From contig NZ_JAOXLP010000017.1 of NCBI RefSeq assembly GCF_025791835.1, positions 34,563-98,562 of the forward strand: a DNA stretch of 64,000 nt. Reading direction: 5' to 3'. Shown piece after piece: positions 21,150 through 32,311 of this stretch. Made by a program: the position numbers and the translations under genes. Origin of the DNA: Roseomonas xinghualingensis (lineage in GTDB: Bacteria; Pseudomonadota; Alphaproteobacteria; Acetobacterales; Acetobacteraceae). Every line of letters starts with the position of its first letter. Position 1 is the stretch's first letter. The notes under the pieces were generated by a model. That model was not told the origin of the DNA, did no database searches, and was given only the letters and a program-made list of their open reading frames with translations.

Positions 21150-22328
21150 GTGCCCATCGAACCGGTTCACAAGACTGGATTGCCTTCGCCCCCGCCTCCC
21201 GGCTGCGGCGAAATCCTGGCCGTCATCCAGAGTTCCAGCCTTCTCTCCCTTGTCCAGGACGGGCTTCGCCGCATCGGCGCACCACCCGCCCGCCAAGTGC
21301 CACTCTCCGAGGCCATGGCCCGGCTCGCCAGACCTGGCCAACCGCTACAGGGCCTGCTCTGCGAACCGCATCCCGATATGTCTGGGTGGACCCTGCTGAG
21401 CGAGGCGGCGCGGGATTCCATCAACCCGACCAATCTCCTGCTGCTGGGCCACGATGATCTCACGGAGGACCCGGCAGAGCTGCTGACGGCCCTGCGTAAC
21501 CTGACCGGCCTGCCCGGTCCGAGCGAGGCCGAGGAAGTGGCCGCGCTGCGCCTCAGTCTTGAGCGCGGAGAGGTGGCGATGTGCTACCAGCCCATCGTCC
21601 GCATTGCCGATCGCAAGCCCCTGGCTGTGGAAGGGCTGGTCCGTTGGCTTCGCCCGGACGGAAACCGCGGCATGACTCCCGTGGGGCCGGATTCCTTTGT
21701 CCGCTTGGCGGAACGCGGTGGGTTGGCCGGTGCCCTGGCCCGTGCGGTCAGCCGGATCGCGGCGAGCGAAATGAGGGCACTGCGTCCCGCTCTCGCCCTG
21801 CCCGTATCGATCAACATGCCGCTCGAGGTGCTGCTGCGCCGGGATACCGTCGCCTGGCTGGGCCGCTTGTGCCGCGAGCAGCGACTGCCCCCAAAGGATC
21901 TGGCAATCGAGCTCACGGAGGGGACCCCGGTTCAGGACGTGCCGCTCCTCGGCCGCGCCGTGGCCCGGCTGCGCCAGGCCGGCCATCTGGTGTGGATCGA
22001 TGACATGAGCCTGGAGGAGAATCGAGACATCCTCCTGGACCTGCCCTTCTCCGGCCTCAAGCTGGACCGGCATCTGCTGGGTGCCACGCGCCACAGCCGC
22101 CGCGCGCGGGCCGAAGTCGAGCGGTTGGTGGCGATGGCCCATGCGAGAGGGATGACGGTGACGGCGGAGGGGGTGGCGGATGCCGCCCTGTGGCAGACCG
22201 TCGCCTGGGCCGGGGTGGACCATGCCCAGGGTTATGCCGTGGGCCGCCCCCTTCCGGCAGCCGACCTGCCAAGCTGGGCTGCAGCCTGGCGACACGCGCG
22301 ACGCCCGGCCCGGCAGGCCGAAGATTAG
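21150..22328 (+). CDS. EAL-domain protein (c-di-GMP phosphodiesterase-like)
   Basis: 392-aa. Residues 1-125 look like a degenerate receiver-type fold, and residues about 130-380 are an EAL domain, the cyclic-di-GMP phosphodiesterase module. Metal and substrate residues are present: E161 of EGLVR, Asn in VSINMP, the ELTE motif, the Asp pair in WIDDM, Lys in LKLD, Glu in TAEGV and Gln in AQGYAVGRPL. Loop 6, normally DDFGTG, reads DDMSLE, which could alter metal coordination or dimer signalling. No GGDEF domain accompanies it. The start is GTG 21150 with an AAGGA upstream. Confidence 0.85.
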   Translation: MPIEPVHKTGLPSPPPPGCGEILAVIQSSSLLSLVQDGLRRIGAPPARQVPLSEAMARLARPGQPLQGLLCEPHPDMSGWTLLSEAARDSINPTNLLLLGHDDLTEDPAELLTALRNLTGLPGPSEAEEVAALRLSLERGEVAMCYQPIVRIADRKPLAVEGLVRWLRPDGNRGMTPVGPDSFVRLAERGGLAGALARAVSRIAASEMRALRPALALPVSINMPLEVLLRRDTVAWLGRLCREQRLPPKDLAIELTEGTPVQDVPLLGRAVARLRQAGHLVWIDDMSLEENRDILLDLPFSGLKLDRHLLGATRHSRRARAEVERLVAMAHARGMTVTAEGVADAALWQTVAWAGVDHAQGYAVGRPLPAADLPSWAAAWRHARRPARQAED

Positions 22329-22344
22329 TGGCCTTGCGAGCCTG

Positions 22345-23529
22345 TCAGGCATAGGCCTCGCGATACAGCGCCACGATCTCCGCCGCATCGGGCACGCGCG
22401 GATTGTTGGCGGGGCTGCCTGAGGCCAGGGCCTGGGCCGCCATCGTTTCCAGCAACCCGTCCCAGCGGGCGGCCTCGATACCATAGGCGGCAGGGGTGGG
22501 GACGTTCAGCTCCCGGTTCAGGGCTTCGAGCTCCTCCACCAGGCGGACCGCGGCGGACTGGTCCCCCTCCCCTTCCTTCGCCAACCCCATGATCCGCGCC
22601 GCTTCCGCGTAGCGGGGAAGCGCCGCGTTCAGGCCGAAGCGGGTGACGGCCGGCAGCAGCATCGCGTTGGAAAGCCCGTGCGGCACATGGAAATGCGCCC
22701 CGATCGGGCGCGACATGCCATGCACCAGCGCAACGGAGGCATTGGAGAAGGCCAGGCCCGCCAGGGTGGCGCCACGCATCATCGCCTCCCGCGCCTCCTC
22801 GTCACGCTTGCCGCCGCTATCGGATGCATCGGCATAGGCGCGGCGCAGGTTCGGCGCGATCAGCCGCATGGCGATGCGCGCGAAATCGTCGCTGAACGGA
22901 TTGGCGCGCTGGCTGACGAAGGCCTCCAGCGCATGGGTCAGGCTGTCTATGCCCGTATCGGCCACGGTGCGTGGCGGAACGGTCCAGGTGAGCTGGTGGT
23001 CCACGATGGCGGCCAGCGGCAGGGCACCCAGCCCGGCAATCAGCATTTTCTCGTCATTCGCCGTGTCGGTGATGACGGTGAAGCGCGTCGCCTCGCTGCC
23101 CGTGCCGGCGGTGGTGGGAATACAGATGACGGGAACGGCGCCTTGATTGGCCTGGGCGGGCACCTTGTAGGCGCGGATATGCGTGCCCTCGGGCGCGGCA
23201 GCGAGGATGGCCATGGCCTTGGCGGTATCCATCGGGCTGCCACCGCCGAATCCGATCAGGCAGTCGTAATCACCGCCCTTGAAAGCCTTCACGCCGGCTT
23301 CGACCACCGCATCGGTGGGATCGGGCACGGTTTCGGAGAAGACGCCCGGCAGGATACCCACCTCGCGCAACGGGGCGAGGCAGCGATCCACCGTGCCGGA
23401 GGATGCCATCCAGGGATCGGTGACCACCAGGGGGCGGGACAGGCCGAACTGCGCGAGCACCTCGGCCACCTTCGAGACGGCGCCACCGCCGGAAAGGATC
23501 AGGCGCGGCGCGAGGAGAGAGACGAGCAT
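22345..23529 (-). CDS. Iron-containing alcohol dehydrogenase (group III)
   Basis: 394-aa NAD(P)-dependent dehydrogenase. The nucleotide-binding motif GGGSPMDTAKAMA is near residue 95. The metal site is visible as DSLTHALEAF and the His cluster VHGMSRPIGAHFHVPHG. The IPTTAGTGSEAT block is diagnostic. The substrate is unknown. It lies 67 bp downstream of the last gene of the ABC importer operon on the same strand, so it may oxidise or reduce a product of that catabolic cluster. Confidence 0.9.
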   Translation of the reverse strand: MLVSLLAPRLILSGGGAVSKVAEVLAQFGLSRPLVVTDPWMASSGTVDRCLAPLREVGILPGVFSETVPDPTDAVVEAGVKAFKGGDYDCLIGFGGGSPMDTAKAMAILAAAPEGTHIRAYKVPAQANQGAVPVICIPTTAGTGSEATRFTVITDTANDEKMLIAGLGALPLAAIVDHQLTWTVPPRTVADTGIDSLTHALEAFVSQRANPFSDDFARIAMRLIAPNLRRAYADASDSGGKRDEEAREAMMRGATLAGLAFSNASVALVHGMSRPIGAHFHVPHGLSNAMLLPAVTRFGLNAALPRYAEAARIMGLAKEGEGDQSAAVRLVEELEALNRELNVPTPAAYGIEAARWDGLLETMAAQALASGSPANNPRVPDAAEIVALYREAYA

Positions 23530-23596
23530 GGATGCGTTTCCCGGTGGTTTTGCCGCATATCCTGCGTCGCGGCCGCCGGGTGGACAATGGTGGTCC

Positions 23597-24681
23597 TCAG
23601 GCCATCACCACCGGCTTCGCGCGCGCAGCCCGCGCCGCCGCATAGGCGGCGAGGCGCCGCGCCGCGACGGGTGCCACGCCCTCGCCGGCCTCCGCATTGA
23701 AGCGCGGCAGATCCTCGGCAAAATGGCAGGCCGCCGTGTGGCCCGGCGCGATCTCGCGCAAAGGCGGGTCCAGCTCCTTGCATTTCGGCTGGGCCACCGG
23801 GCAGCGCGTGTGGAAGCGGCAGCCCGGCGGCACGGCGAGCGGGCTCGGCAGATCGCCGCCCAGCGGCCTGACGCTGCCCCGGCGGGACGGATCGGGGCGC
23901 GGGATCGCAGCGAGAAGCGCGCGCGTATAGGGATGGCGCGGGTTGGAGAACAGCTCGTGCTTCGGCGCCACCTCCACGATGCGGCCGAGATACATTACCG
24001 CCACACGGTCCGCGACATGCTTCACCACCGCCAGGTCATGCGCGATGAAGAGATAGGACAGGCCGAGGCGCTGCTGCAGGTCCCCCAGCAGGTTCACCAC
24101 CTGCGCCTGGATCGAGACATCGAGGGCGGAAACCGGCTCGTCGCAGACCACCACCTCGGGCTCCACCGCCAGGGCGCGGGCGATGCCGATGCGCTGGCGC
24201 TGGCCGCCGGAGAACTCATGCGGATAGCGGTTGGCATGGAAGGGACGCAGGCCGGTCAGGCGCAGCAGTTCCTGCACGCGCTCGCGCCGCGAGGCGGCGT
24301 CGCCGATGCCATGCACCGCCATAGGCTCGGCAATGGCATCCGCCACCGTCAGACGGGGATTGAGGCTGGCATAGGGATCCTGGAAGACGATCTGCAGATT
24401 CCGGCGCAGTGCGCGCAGCTTCGCGCCGCCCACCTCCGTCACGTCCTCGCCCTTGAAGATGATCTTGCCAGAGGAAGGCTCGATCAGCCGCATGACCAGC
24501 CGCGCGGTGGTGGATTTGCCGCAGCCGCTCTCCCCCACCAGTGCCAGCGTCTCGCCACGCTTGAGGGCGAAGGAGACGCCATCCACCGCCCGCACGGCCC
24601 CCACCTTGCGGGCGATGATCAGCCCCTTCTTCACAGGGTAGTGCTTGGCGACGTCGACCGCCTCGAGAAGCGGGGTTTCGT

Positions 24682-24685
<4 letters not shown>
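23597..24685 (-). CDS. Oligopeptide/dipeptide ABC importer ATPase (DppF/OppF type)
   Basis: 362-aa cytoplasmic ATPase. Walker A is GESGCGKST, the signature is [15 protein letters not shown], Walker B is [12 protein letters not shown], and the Dpp/Opp-specific C-terminal region carries [15 protein letters not shown] with clustered cysteines. ATG 24685 overlaps the upstream stop (ATGA), so translation is coupled to the partner ATPase. A tail of about 30 Ala/Arg-rich residues follows the conserved domain. Confidence 0.92.
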
Positions 24686-25677
<992 letters not shown>

Positions 25678-25682
25678 CCGGA

Positions 25683-27113
25683 TCAGGCCCAGGGGAAGCT
25701 CGGAGGGCTGATCTTCTCGACGGGCCGGTGTGCCCAGTCATGCCCGGGAGCATTGTCCAGAACGCGCTTCTGCGCCTCGTGGAGATGAGCCGCAGCCTGC
25801 TCGTAGTCCATGGTCAGCACCATTCCATCCTTCACCACAAGCTGCCCATCCACATAGACGTCGCGAAGGGCGCGATCCCCCGCGGCATAGACCAGACTCC
25901 GCATGGGATCACGGCCAGGGCGCATCATCGGGTGCTCGGCATTGATCAGCACGATATCGGCGCGGCAGCCAGGGGCAAGGCGCCCGATATCGTCGCGACC
26001 CAGCGCCTTCGCACCGCCGATGGTCGCGGCATCGAAGACCTCGGTAGTGGTGACGGCGCGCGGGTCGGTTGCCTGGGTGCGGGCGAGATAGCCAACGAGG
26101 CGCATCTCATCGAGCATGTTGTGCGGATAGGTGTCCGTGCCGAGGCCCATGTTCACGCCACGGCGCTTGTAGCGGCCGAAATTCTTCATGGTGATGCCGC
26201 GCCGCGCGAAGACGGTGGGGCAATGCGCCACGGTGGTGCCCGTCTCGGCCAGCCGCGCCAGATCGGTATCGGTGTGCCAGCGGGTGCTCGGGTGATCGTC
26301 CAGGAAGATGCCATGGCCGATAATGGCGCGCTCGTTCAGCAGCCCCATACTGTCCAGCCAGCCGATCGGCGTCATGCCATGGCGGCGGGTGATCTCATGG
26401 AACTCCACCACCGATTGAGCGGCGTGGATCTGCCAGGAGAGGCCTCGCGCCTTTGCTTCCTGGCTGCTCTCCCGCAGCAGGCCGGGCGCGCAGGTATCGA
26501 TCTGCGCCGGCACCACCATGCCGAAAAGGCGCCCGCTCTCATGCTGCTCCGCGCGGTCGATGATGCTCAGCGCTTCGGACATGGCCTTCTCGCCGGCGGC
26601 CTCGTCCCATTGGTACTCGACCACATGGCCGTTCTTCGTGAACCAGCGTGCGGACTTGAACATGGGCGCGACGCAGACACGCATGCCGGATTCCGCCAGC
26701 AGGTCCAGCCAGCCCGGATGCGCCATGGAAAGATCAGCCACGGTGGTGACGCCCGAGAGCAACAGCTCGCTCAGCGCCACGCGCACGCAATGGGGAACCG
26801 CCTCCGCATCCGCGCGGAAGATCGGCATGAATTCGTAGAGCGAGGAATTATAGAGGCCGGGCGAGCCGATCTCGTCCAGTAGCCCCTTGTTCATCGGCTC
26901 GGATGACGGGTGGGAATGGATGTTCACCAGGCCAGGCATCACCATCAGCCCGCTTCCGGAGACTTCCTCCTCCGCAGGGCCCGTGTAGCCGCGCCCGACA
27001 AAGGTGAGAGTGCCGCCGTCAAAGACGACGTCCGCATCGTTCATATAGACATGCTGCTTCGCCGAAGCGTCCCAGGCGACGACGACATCTGCATTCCTGA
27101 TGACGGTAGTCAT
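25683..27113 (-). CDS. Amidohydrolase (AtzA/TrzN/MTA-SAH deaminase-like)
   Basis: 476-aa metal-dependent hydrolase of the chlorohydrolase/deaminase branch. The metal ligands are visible as NIHSHP, the His of QIHAAQS, IIGHG and the Asp of [11 protein letters not shown]. Relatives deaminate or dechlorinate nitrogen heterocycles or cleave amidines. The exact substrate is unknown. It is encoded inside the ABC importer operon, between the receptor and the ATPases, so the imported solute is probably its substrate or a precursor. ATG 27113 matches the family N-terminus ([13 protein letters not shown]). Confidence 0.87.
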   Translation of the reverse strand: MTTVIRNADVVVAWDASAKQHVYMNDADVVFDGGTLTFVGRGYTGPAEEEVSGSGLMVMPGLVNIHSHPSSEPMNKGLLDEIGSPGLYNSSLYEFMPIFRADAEAVPHCVRVALSELLLSGVTTVADLSMAHPGWLDLLAESGMRVCVAPMFKSARWFTKNGHVVEYQWDEAAGEKAMSEALSIIDRAEQHESGRLFGMVVPAQIDTCAPGLLRESSQEAKARGLSWQIHAAQSVVEFHEITRRHGMTPIGWLDSMGLLNERAIIGHGIFLDDHPSTRWHTDTDLARLAETGTTVAHCPTVFARRGITMKNFGRYKRRGVNMGLGTDTYPHNMLDEMRLVGYLARTQATDPRAVTTTEVFDAATIGGAKALGRDDIGRLAPGCRADIVLINAEHPMMRPGRDPMRSLVYAAGDRALRDVYVDGQLVVKDGMVLTMDYEQAAAHLHEAQKRVLDNAPGHDWAHRPVEKISPPSFPWA

Positions 27114-27212
27114 GTTTTCTTGGACCTTCCGGGAGCTTGGCGGGTGGCCCGGTGCCGGGGCCATGAGGGGGAAGATGGCGGCGCGACCTTTTGGACGCGC
27201 CGCCAGCCTCGT

Positions 27213-28811
27213 TCAGCGTGTCAGACGGATGTCGAGGCCCTTGTAGAGGGCCACGCCGTAGAGGCCATGGGGCCGCGCACCCTCCACGCGCTGGGAGGTC
27301 GCCATGTACATGCTGGTACGGATCATCGGCACCCAGACATTGGCCTCGGCCAGCCGCCGCTGCAGCGTGCCGATCGCCCTGGCGCGCACCGCCGGATCGG
27401 TCGCGGTCTTGCCTTCCGCCAGCAGCCTGTCCGTCTCCGGGTCGTTCCAGTTCATCCGGTTCGGCGTCGGGCGGTTGGCCGAGGGGAAGTACAGCGCCAG
27501 CGCATCCATTGCCGAGACATATGGATAGCTCATGGTGAAGACGTCGTATTCCTGGGTTGCCAGCTTGCCCCAGCCCACGGTCGCATCCCAGAGCTGCACA
27601 CGCATGTCGATGCCGACGCGGCGCAGATCCGCCTGCATCGCCTGCATCATGCCGTTATTCGCCTGGTTCTGCAGGCCATAGGCCAGCAGGGTGGCGCGCT
27701 GACCGTCCTTCACGCGGATGCCGTCAGAGCCGGGAACCCAACCGGCGGCGTCCAGCACCTTGCGGGCTTCGTCCGGATTGAACCGCGGCACCATCTTCCC
27801 GGCCTCGGCGTCATAATCCATTGCCTGCGGGTTGATGAGCTCCGGCGCGGCGGGGGACGCACCGAAGAACACGGCGCGGCTGATCGCGTCCTTGTTCACA
27901 GCGAGGTTCGCGGCGCGGCGGATCGCGGGGTCGCTCGCGACCGGCTTGTCCACCCGGAAGCCCACGAAGATGTCGTAGAAATACACCGGCTGGTGGTGCA
28001 GCTTCACCGTCGGGACGCGCCTCAGCCCCTCGAGGGCGAAGGGGGGCAGCGCGGCGGCGGCGACCACATCGGCCTGGCCTGACTGGATGGCCGCGAGGCG
28101 CGTGTTCGCCTCGGGAATGATGCGCAGGATGATGCGCCCCACCTGCGGCGAGGGATTCTGGTAGATCGGCGGGCCCCAGTTGTAGGACGGGTGTTTGGTC
28201 AGCACCATTTCCTGGCGGGGTGTCCAGCTGGACCAGCAATAGGGGCCGGTGCCGTTGAAGCCCTGCACGCCGAAATTCTCGCCCAGCTTCTCGACCGTCG
28301 CCTGATCGACGATGGCGGAGAACTGCTGCGTCAGCTGATAGAGCAGCTCGGAATACGGCTCCTTCAGCTTATAGACGACGGTGTGGTCGTCGGCCGCCGT
28401 CACGCTCTCCACATTGCCGGCGCGGTAGCGGACCGGGCTGCGCGTCGCGGGATCGACCCAGCGGTTGATCGAATAGGCGACATCCTTCGCCGTCATCGGC
28501 TTGCCGTCGCAGAAGGTGACGCCGCGGCGGAGATGGAAGGTGTAGGTCTTGCCGTCCTCGCTGACATCCCAACGCTCGGCGAGGCCAGGGCGGATGGTGC
28601 GCTGGTCCCAGTCCATGGAGACGAGCGTGTCACTCAGCAGAAAGAGCGCCTCGCCGGCTGCCGTCGCGGTCGAGCGCGGCGGGTCATAGCGGTCGGAATC
28701 CTGTTCGCGCAGCCAGACCAGCGTGTCGCGCGGTGCGGCCTGCGCCAACGCGTCGGCTACCGGCATGGTGGCTGCCACAGCGAACATCGCCGCGCCCCAG
28801 TACTTCTTCAT
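27213..28811 (-). CDS. Periplasmic solute-binding protein of the peptide/opine family (SBP_bac_5)
   Basis: 532-aa receptor delivering solute to the DppBC channel. A signal peptide (about residues 1-24, ending ALAQA) leads into TLVWLREQDSDRYDP. LAERWDVSEDGKTYTFHLR and FCDGKPMTAKDVAYS are hallmark motifs of this family. Related proteins bind peptides, opines, nickel or glutathione, so the ligand cannot be assigned. It is flanked by the permeases upstream and an amidohydrolase downstream. Confidence 0.92.
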   Translation of the reverse strand: MKKYWGAAMFAVAATMPVADALAQAAPRDTLVWLREQDSDRYDPPRSTATAAGEALFLLSDTLVSMDWDQRTIRPGLAERWDVSEDGKTYTFHLRRGVTFCDGKPMTAKDVAYSINRWVDPATRSPVRYRAGNVESVTAADDHTVVYKLKEPYSELLYQLTQQFSAIVDQATVEKLGENFGVQGFNGTGPYCWSSWTPRQEMVLTKHPSYNWGPPIYQNPSPQVGRIILRIIPEANTRLAAIQSGQADVVAAAALPPFALEGLRRVPTVKLHHQPVYFYDIFVGFRVDKPVASDPAIRRAANLAVNKDAISRAVFFGASPAAPELINPQAMDYDAEAGKMVPRFNPDEARKVLDAAGWVPGSDGIRVKDGQRATLLAYGLQNQANNGMMQAMQADLRRVGIDMRVQLWDATVGWGKLATQEYDVFTMSYPYVSAMDALALYFPSANRPTPNRMNWNDPETDRLLAEGKTATDPAVRARAIGTLQRRLAEANVWVPMIRTSMYMATSQRVEGARPHGLYGVALYKGLDIRLTR

Positions 28812-28834
28812 CCTGAAGCCCTCTCTCTTGTCGT

Positions 28835-29731
28835 TCAGACGCGCAGCTTCGGATCGAGCGCGTCACGCAACGCGTCGCCGAGCAAATTGAAGACCAGGAC
28901 GATGGCGAAGATCGCCAGCGACGGGATAATGGCGATGTGCGGGGCGAAGAACAGGAAGTTCCGCCCTTCCGAGGCCATGGCGCCCAGCTCCGCCGTCGGC
29001 GGCTGCGCGCCGAGGCCAAGGAAGGAAAGCGCCGAGCCCAGCAGGATCACCTGCCCAAAACGGAGCGTGGTAAAGACGAAGATCGAGGACAGGCAGTTCG
29101 GCGCCACATGCCGCCAGATGATGCGGGCATCCGACATGCCGGTGGACCGCGCGGCCTCGATATAGTCCTGTGCCATGACGCCAAGGGCCGCGCCGCGCAC
29201 GATACGCGCCATCAGCGGCACGGTCGCGACCGCGGTCGCCAACACCACGGCCAGAAGACCGGGGCCAAAGATCGCCGCCAGCGCCAGGCCGAAGAGGATC
29301 GCCGGGAAGGACAGCATCACGTCCATCACGCGCATCAGCGCCGCATCCGCGCGGCGGTAGAAGGCGGCCGCGAAGCCCACCATCGCGCCCAGCACGCCAC
29401 CCAGCGCGACGGCCGCAACCGCCATCATGAGCGTCATGCGCATGCCGTAGAGAAGGCGCGTCACCATGTCGCGCCCCTGGGCGTCGGCGCCAAGCGGCAG
29501 GCCTTCCGTTCCCGGCACGGCCATGGCCTGAGCCAGGTCGTTGTGGAAGAAGTCCGTGGGCGCGAGCCAGGGTGCAAGCACCGCGGAGACAATGATCACC
29601 ATCGTCAGCACGAAGGCGATAGCTGCCACGGGCTCCCGCATCAGGCGGGCGAACGTGCCGGGGCGGCGCGGGGGCGCCACCTCGGCTTCGGCGGGCACGG
29701 GTGCCGCCAGGTCTTGGACAGTCGCGCTCAT
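28835..29731 (-). CDS. ABC importer permease (DppC/OppC type)
   Basis: 298-aa inner-membrane permease. TM1 is near residues 34-54. The coupling motif is in MAQDYIEAARSTGMSDARII, the EAA loop that contacts the ATPases. The LGADAQGRDMVTRLLYGMR segment is typical of DppC. ATG 29731 overlaps the DppB stop by four bases (ATGA). A longer upstream frame is only a shadow inside the DppB gene. Confidence 0.92.
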   Translation of the reverse strand: MSATVQDLAAPVPAEAEVAPPRRPGTFARLMREPVAAIAFVLTMVIIVSAVLAPWLAPTDFFHNDLAQAMAVPGTEGLPLGADAQGRDMVTRLLYGMRMTLMMAVAAVALGGVLGAMVGFAAAFYRRADAALMRVMDVMLSFPAILFGLALAAIFGPGLLAVVLATAVATVPLMARIVRGAALGVMAQDYIEAARSTGMSDARIIWRHVAPNCLSSIFVFTTLRFGQVILLGSALSFLGLGAQPPTAELGAMASEGRNFLFFAPHIAIIPSLAIFAIVLVFNLLGDALRDALDPKLRV

Positions 29732-30669
29732 GCCGTACGCATCCGTGGATCGAGGGCGGCGTAGAGCACGTCCACCACGAGATTGATGATGATGAAGCCC
29801 AGCGAGAGCACGATGATCGTGCCCTGGGCCATGGGGAAATCGGCTGAGAGAATCGAGCCCACGGCCAGCCGGCCGACGCCCGGCCAGGAGAAGACCGTCT
29901 CCGTCACCACCGCGCCGCCGAGAAGGTAGCCGATCTGCAGGCCGACCAGCGTTACCACCGGGATGAGCGCGTTTCGCAGCGCATGGCGCGTGACCACGCG
30001 GTATTCGCCCAGGCCCTTGGCGCGGGCGGTGCGGACATGGTCCGCGCCCAGCACGTCCAGCACTGCCGTGCGCGTCATGCGCGCCACGGGGCCGATGAAG
30101 GTGCCGCCCAGCGTCAGCGCCGGCAGGGCGATGGCCTTGAGCCCCTCGATCGTCCAGAGCGGCCCACCACGCCCGGTGAAGGGCAGGAGCTGCAACTGGA
30201 AACCGACATACCAGATCAGCGCGAGGCCGAGGAAAAAGACCGGGATAGAGCCGCCGGCGACGCCGAAGCCGGTGATGAGCCGGTCGATCACCGTGCCGCG
30301 CCAATAGGCCCCCGCAGTGCCGAGCGCGATGCCGATCGGGATCGCCCAGATCAGGCTCGCGACCATCAGTTCGAGCGTCGGGCCGATGGTGTTGCCGAGC
30401 TCGTGGATCACCGGGACGTTGTTGATGATCGAAACGCCAAGATCGCCCTGCACCAGGCGCCAGAGATAGAGGCCAAACTGCTCATAGAGCGGCCGGTCCA
30501 GGCCTAGGTCGCGGCGAAGGGCCTCCACCACATCGGGCGTGGCGGTTGGGCCGGCCCGCACCAGGGCCGGATCGGTTGGCACCACCTGCATCAGCAGGAA
30601 GCCCACCAGGACCACCCCCAGCAATACGGGGATGGCCATCAGGATGCGTTGTACGGCGTGGCGCCCCAT
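29728..30669 (-). CDS. ABC importer permease (DppB/OppB type)
   Basis: 313-aa inner-membrane permease with six predicted helices. The N-terminal helix begins MGRHAVQRILMAIPVLLGVV, and RTARAKGLGEYRVVTRHALR is the EAA coupling loop. It starts at ATG 30669, four bases after the upstream amidohydrolase stop, and overlaps DppC by four bases. Confidence 0.93.
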   Translation of the reverse strand: MGRHAVQRILMAIPVLLGVVLVGFLLMQVVPTDPALVRAGPTATPDVVEALRRDLGLDRPLYEQFGLYLWRLVQGDLGVSIINNVPVIHELGNTIGPTLELMVASLIWAIPIGIALGTAGAYWRGTVIDRLITGFGVAGGSIPVFFLGLALIWYVGFQLQLLPFTGRGGPLWTIEGLKAIALPALTLGGTFIGPVARMTRTAVLDVLGADHVRTARAKGLGEYRVVTRHALRNALIPVVTLVGLQIGYLLGGAVVTETVFSWPGVGRLAVGSILSADFPMAQGTIIVLSLGFIIINLVVDVLYAALDPRMRTA

Positions 30670-30673
30670 GGAG

Positions 30674-32311
30674 TCAGGCCGCCGCCATGCGAAGGGCGCC
30701 GTGGCGGTCGAAGATCGGCTCGCCGCCACGCAGGGTCAGATCCGCCTGGGTGGTCAGCACCTCCTCCGGATCGATGGCGAAGATGTCCTTCGACAGCACT
30801 GCCACATCGGCCAGCATCCCCGGCTCCAACGTGCCGCGCCGATCCTCCGCGAACTGCGAATAGGCGCCGCACCAGCTGTAGCAATGCACCGCCTGCTCCA
30901 TGGTCAGCGCCTCGGACGCGCCGAGCACCGTGCCCTTGTTTGTCTTGCGGGTGACCATGGTGAAGAGATTGATGAAGGGATCCACGGAGCTGACCGGGCT
31001 GTCCGAGGAGGCGGCAGGGTGATGCCCCTCATCCAGCCAGGTGCGCATCGGATAGGACGCCTCGGCACGCTCCTTGCCGAGATTCTTCACATAGAGATCG
31101 CCGAACTCGTAGAGGAAGACAGGCTGCGGCACCGGGATGATGCCATGCGCCTTCATGCGATGGCGCTGATCGGCGTTCAGGAAGCCGCAATGCTCGATGC
31201 GGTGGCGGCGGCCGTCCAGCGGCGCATCGCCCTCTCCCGCCTTCTCCATCCCCACCAGCACCTGCTCGATGGCGGCATCGCCGATGGCATGGATGTCCAG
31301 CTGCCAGCCCTGGCGGTGATACAGCGCCAGAAGGCGGTGGATCGTCTCGTCGGGGAACATGAACATCCCCGTGCCGCCGCCGGCACTCTCCAGATAGGGC
31401 TCGAAGAAGGCCGCCGTCAGGCCGCCCGCCGAGCCGTCGCCGAAGACCTTCACGGCCCCCCAGGCGAGCATGTCATGCGTATGGTCCGGGCGCAGCCCCT
31501 CGTTCCAGGCGGCCTCGGCGATGCCCTCGGGATTGCCTGCCAGCACCTGCCACATGCGCTGGATCAGCCGCCCTTCCGCCAGCGTCCGGCGATAGGCGGC
31601 GATCTCGTTCAGCCCCGCAACCATGCCGACATTCATGTCGCTGGCCGTGGCGAAGCCGCGCGCCGCGAGGTCATGACCAGCGGCCTCGATGGCAGCCACC
31701 ATCTGGTCCTCGGAAGGCAGCGGCATCGCATCAACGATCAGGCGCTTGGCGCGCTCCAGGAACAGGCCGGTCAGGGTGCCATTCTTGCGCTCGATCGCCC
31801 CGCCTTCCGGGTCCGGCGTGTTGTGGCCGACGCCGGCCGCCTTCATCGCCAGGCTGTTCGCCACACCCATATGGCCGCAGGTGCGAACGATATAGACGGG
31901 GTTCTCGGGCGAGACCTTGTCCAGCTCCTGCGCCGTGGGATGGCGGCCGATATCCAGCGCGCCATGGTCATAACCCCGGCCGATCACCCAGGCGCCCTTG
32001 GGTGCCTTCTTCGCCGCATCGCCCACGCGGCGCAGCAGCTCGTCCAGCGTCTTCACCTGCTCGGCCCGCAGGTTCACCTGCGACAGCCCCAGCCCATAGG
32101 GCAGCAGGTGCATATGGGCCTCGTTGAAGGCCGGGATCGCCACGCGCCCACCGAGATCGACGCGCTTCACGCCCGCGGGCGCGACGCTTTCCACCTCATC
32201 CTTCGTGCCGACCGCCGCCACGCAGCCATCGGCAATGAGAAGAGCTTCCGCGAAGCCACCGGAAAGGCCGCGAAAGATGCGCCCACCGGAGAGAAGAAGA
32301 GATTCGTTCAC
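30674..32311 (-). CDS. YtcJ-like amidohydrolase (amidohydro_3)
   Basis: 545-aa metal-dependent hydrolase. Ligand motifs are NEAHMHLLPYG near residue 65, DIHAIGDAA, HRIEHCGF and SSDSPVSS. YtcJ-like enzymes hydrolyse varied amides or N-formyl compounds, and no substrate can be assigned. The start codon is GTG at 32311, overlapping the upstream stop as GTGA. This is the second amidohydrolase of the operon and belongs to a different branch from the one at 25.7 kb, suggesting successive hydrolytic steps. Confidence 0.87.
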   Translation of the reverse strand: MNESLLLSGGRIFRGLSGGFAEALLIADGCVAAVGTKDEVESVAPAGVKRVDLGGRVAIPAFNEAHMHLLPYGLGLSQVNLRAEQVKTLDELLRRVGDAAKKAPKGAWVIGRGYDHGALDIGRHPTAQELDKVSPENPVYIVRTCGHMGVANSLAMKAAGVGHNTPDPEGGAIERKNGTLTGLFLERAKRLIVDAMPLPSEDQMVAAIEAAGHDLAARGFATASDMNVGMVAGLNEIAAYRRTLAEGRLIQRMWQVLAGNPEGIAEAAWNEGLRPDHTHDMLAWGAVKVFGDGSAGGLTAAFFEPYLESAGGGTGMFMFPDETIHRLLALYHRQGWQLDIHAIGDAAIEQVLVGMEKAGEGDAPLDGRRHRIEHCGFLNADQRHRMKAHGIIPVPQPVFLYEFGDLYVKNLGKERAEASYPMRTWLDEGHHPAASSDSPVSSVDPFINLFTMVTRKTNKGTVLGASEALTMEQAVHCYSWCGAYSQFAEDRRGTLEPGMLADVAVLSKDIFAIDPEEVLTTQADLTLRGGEPIFDRHGALRMAAA

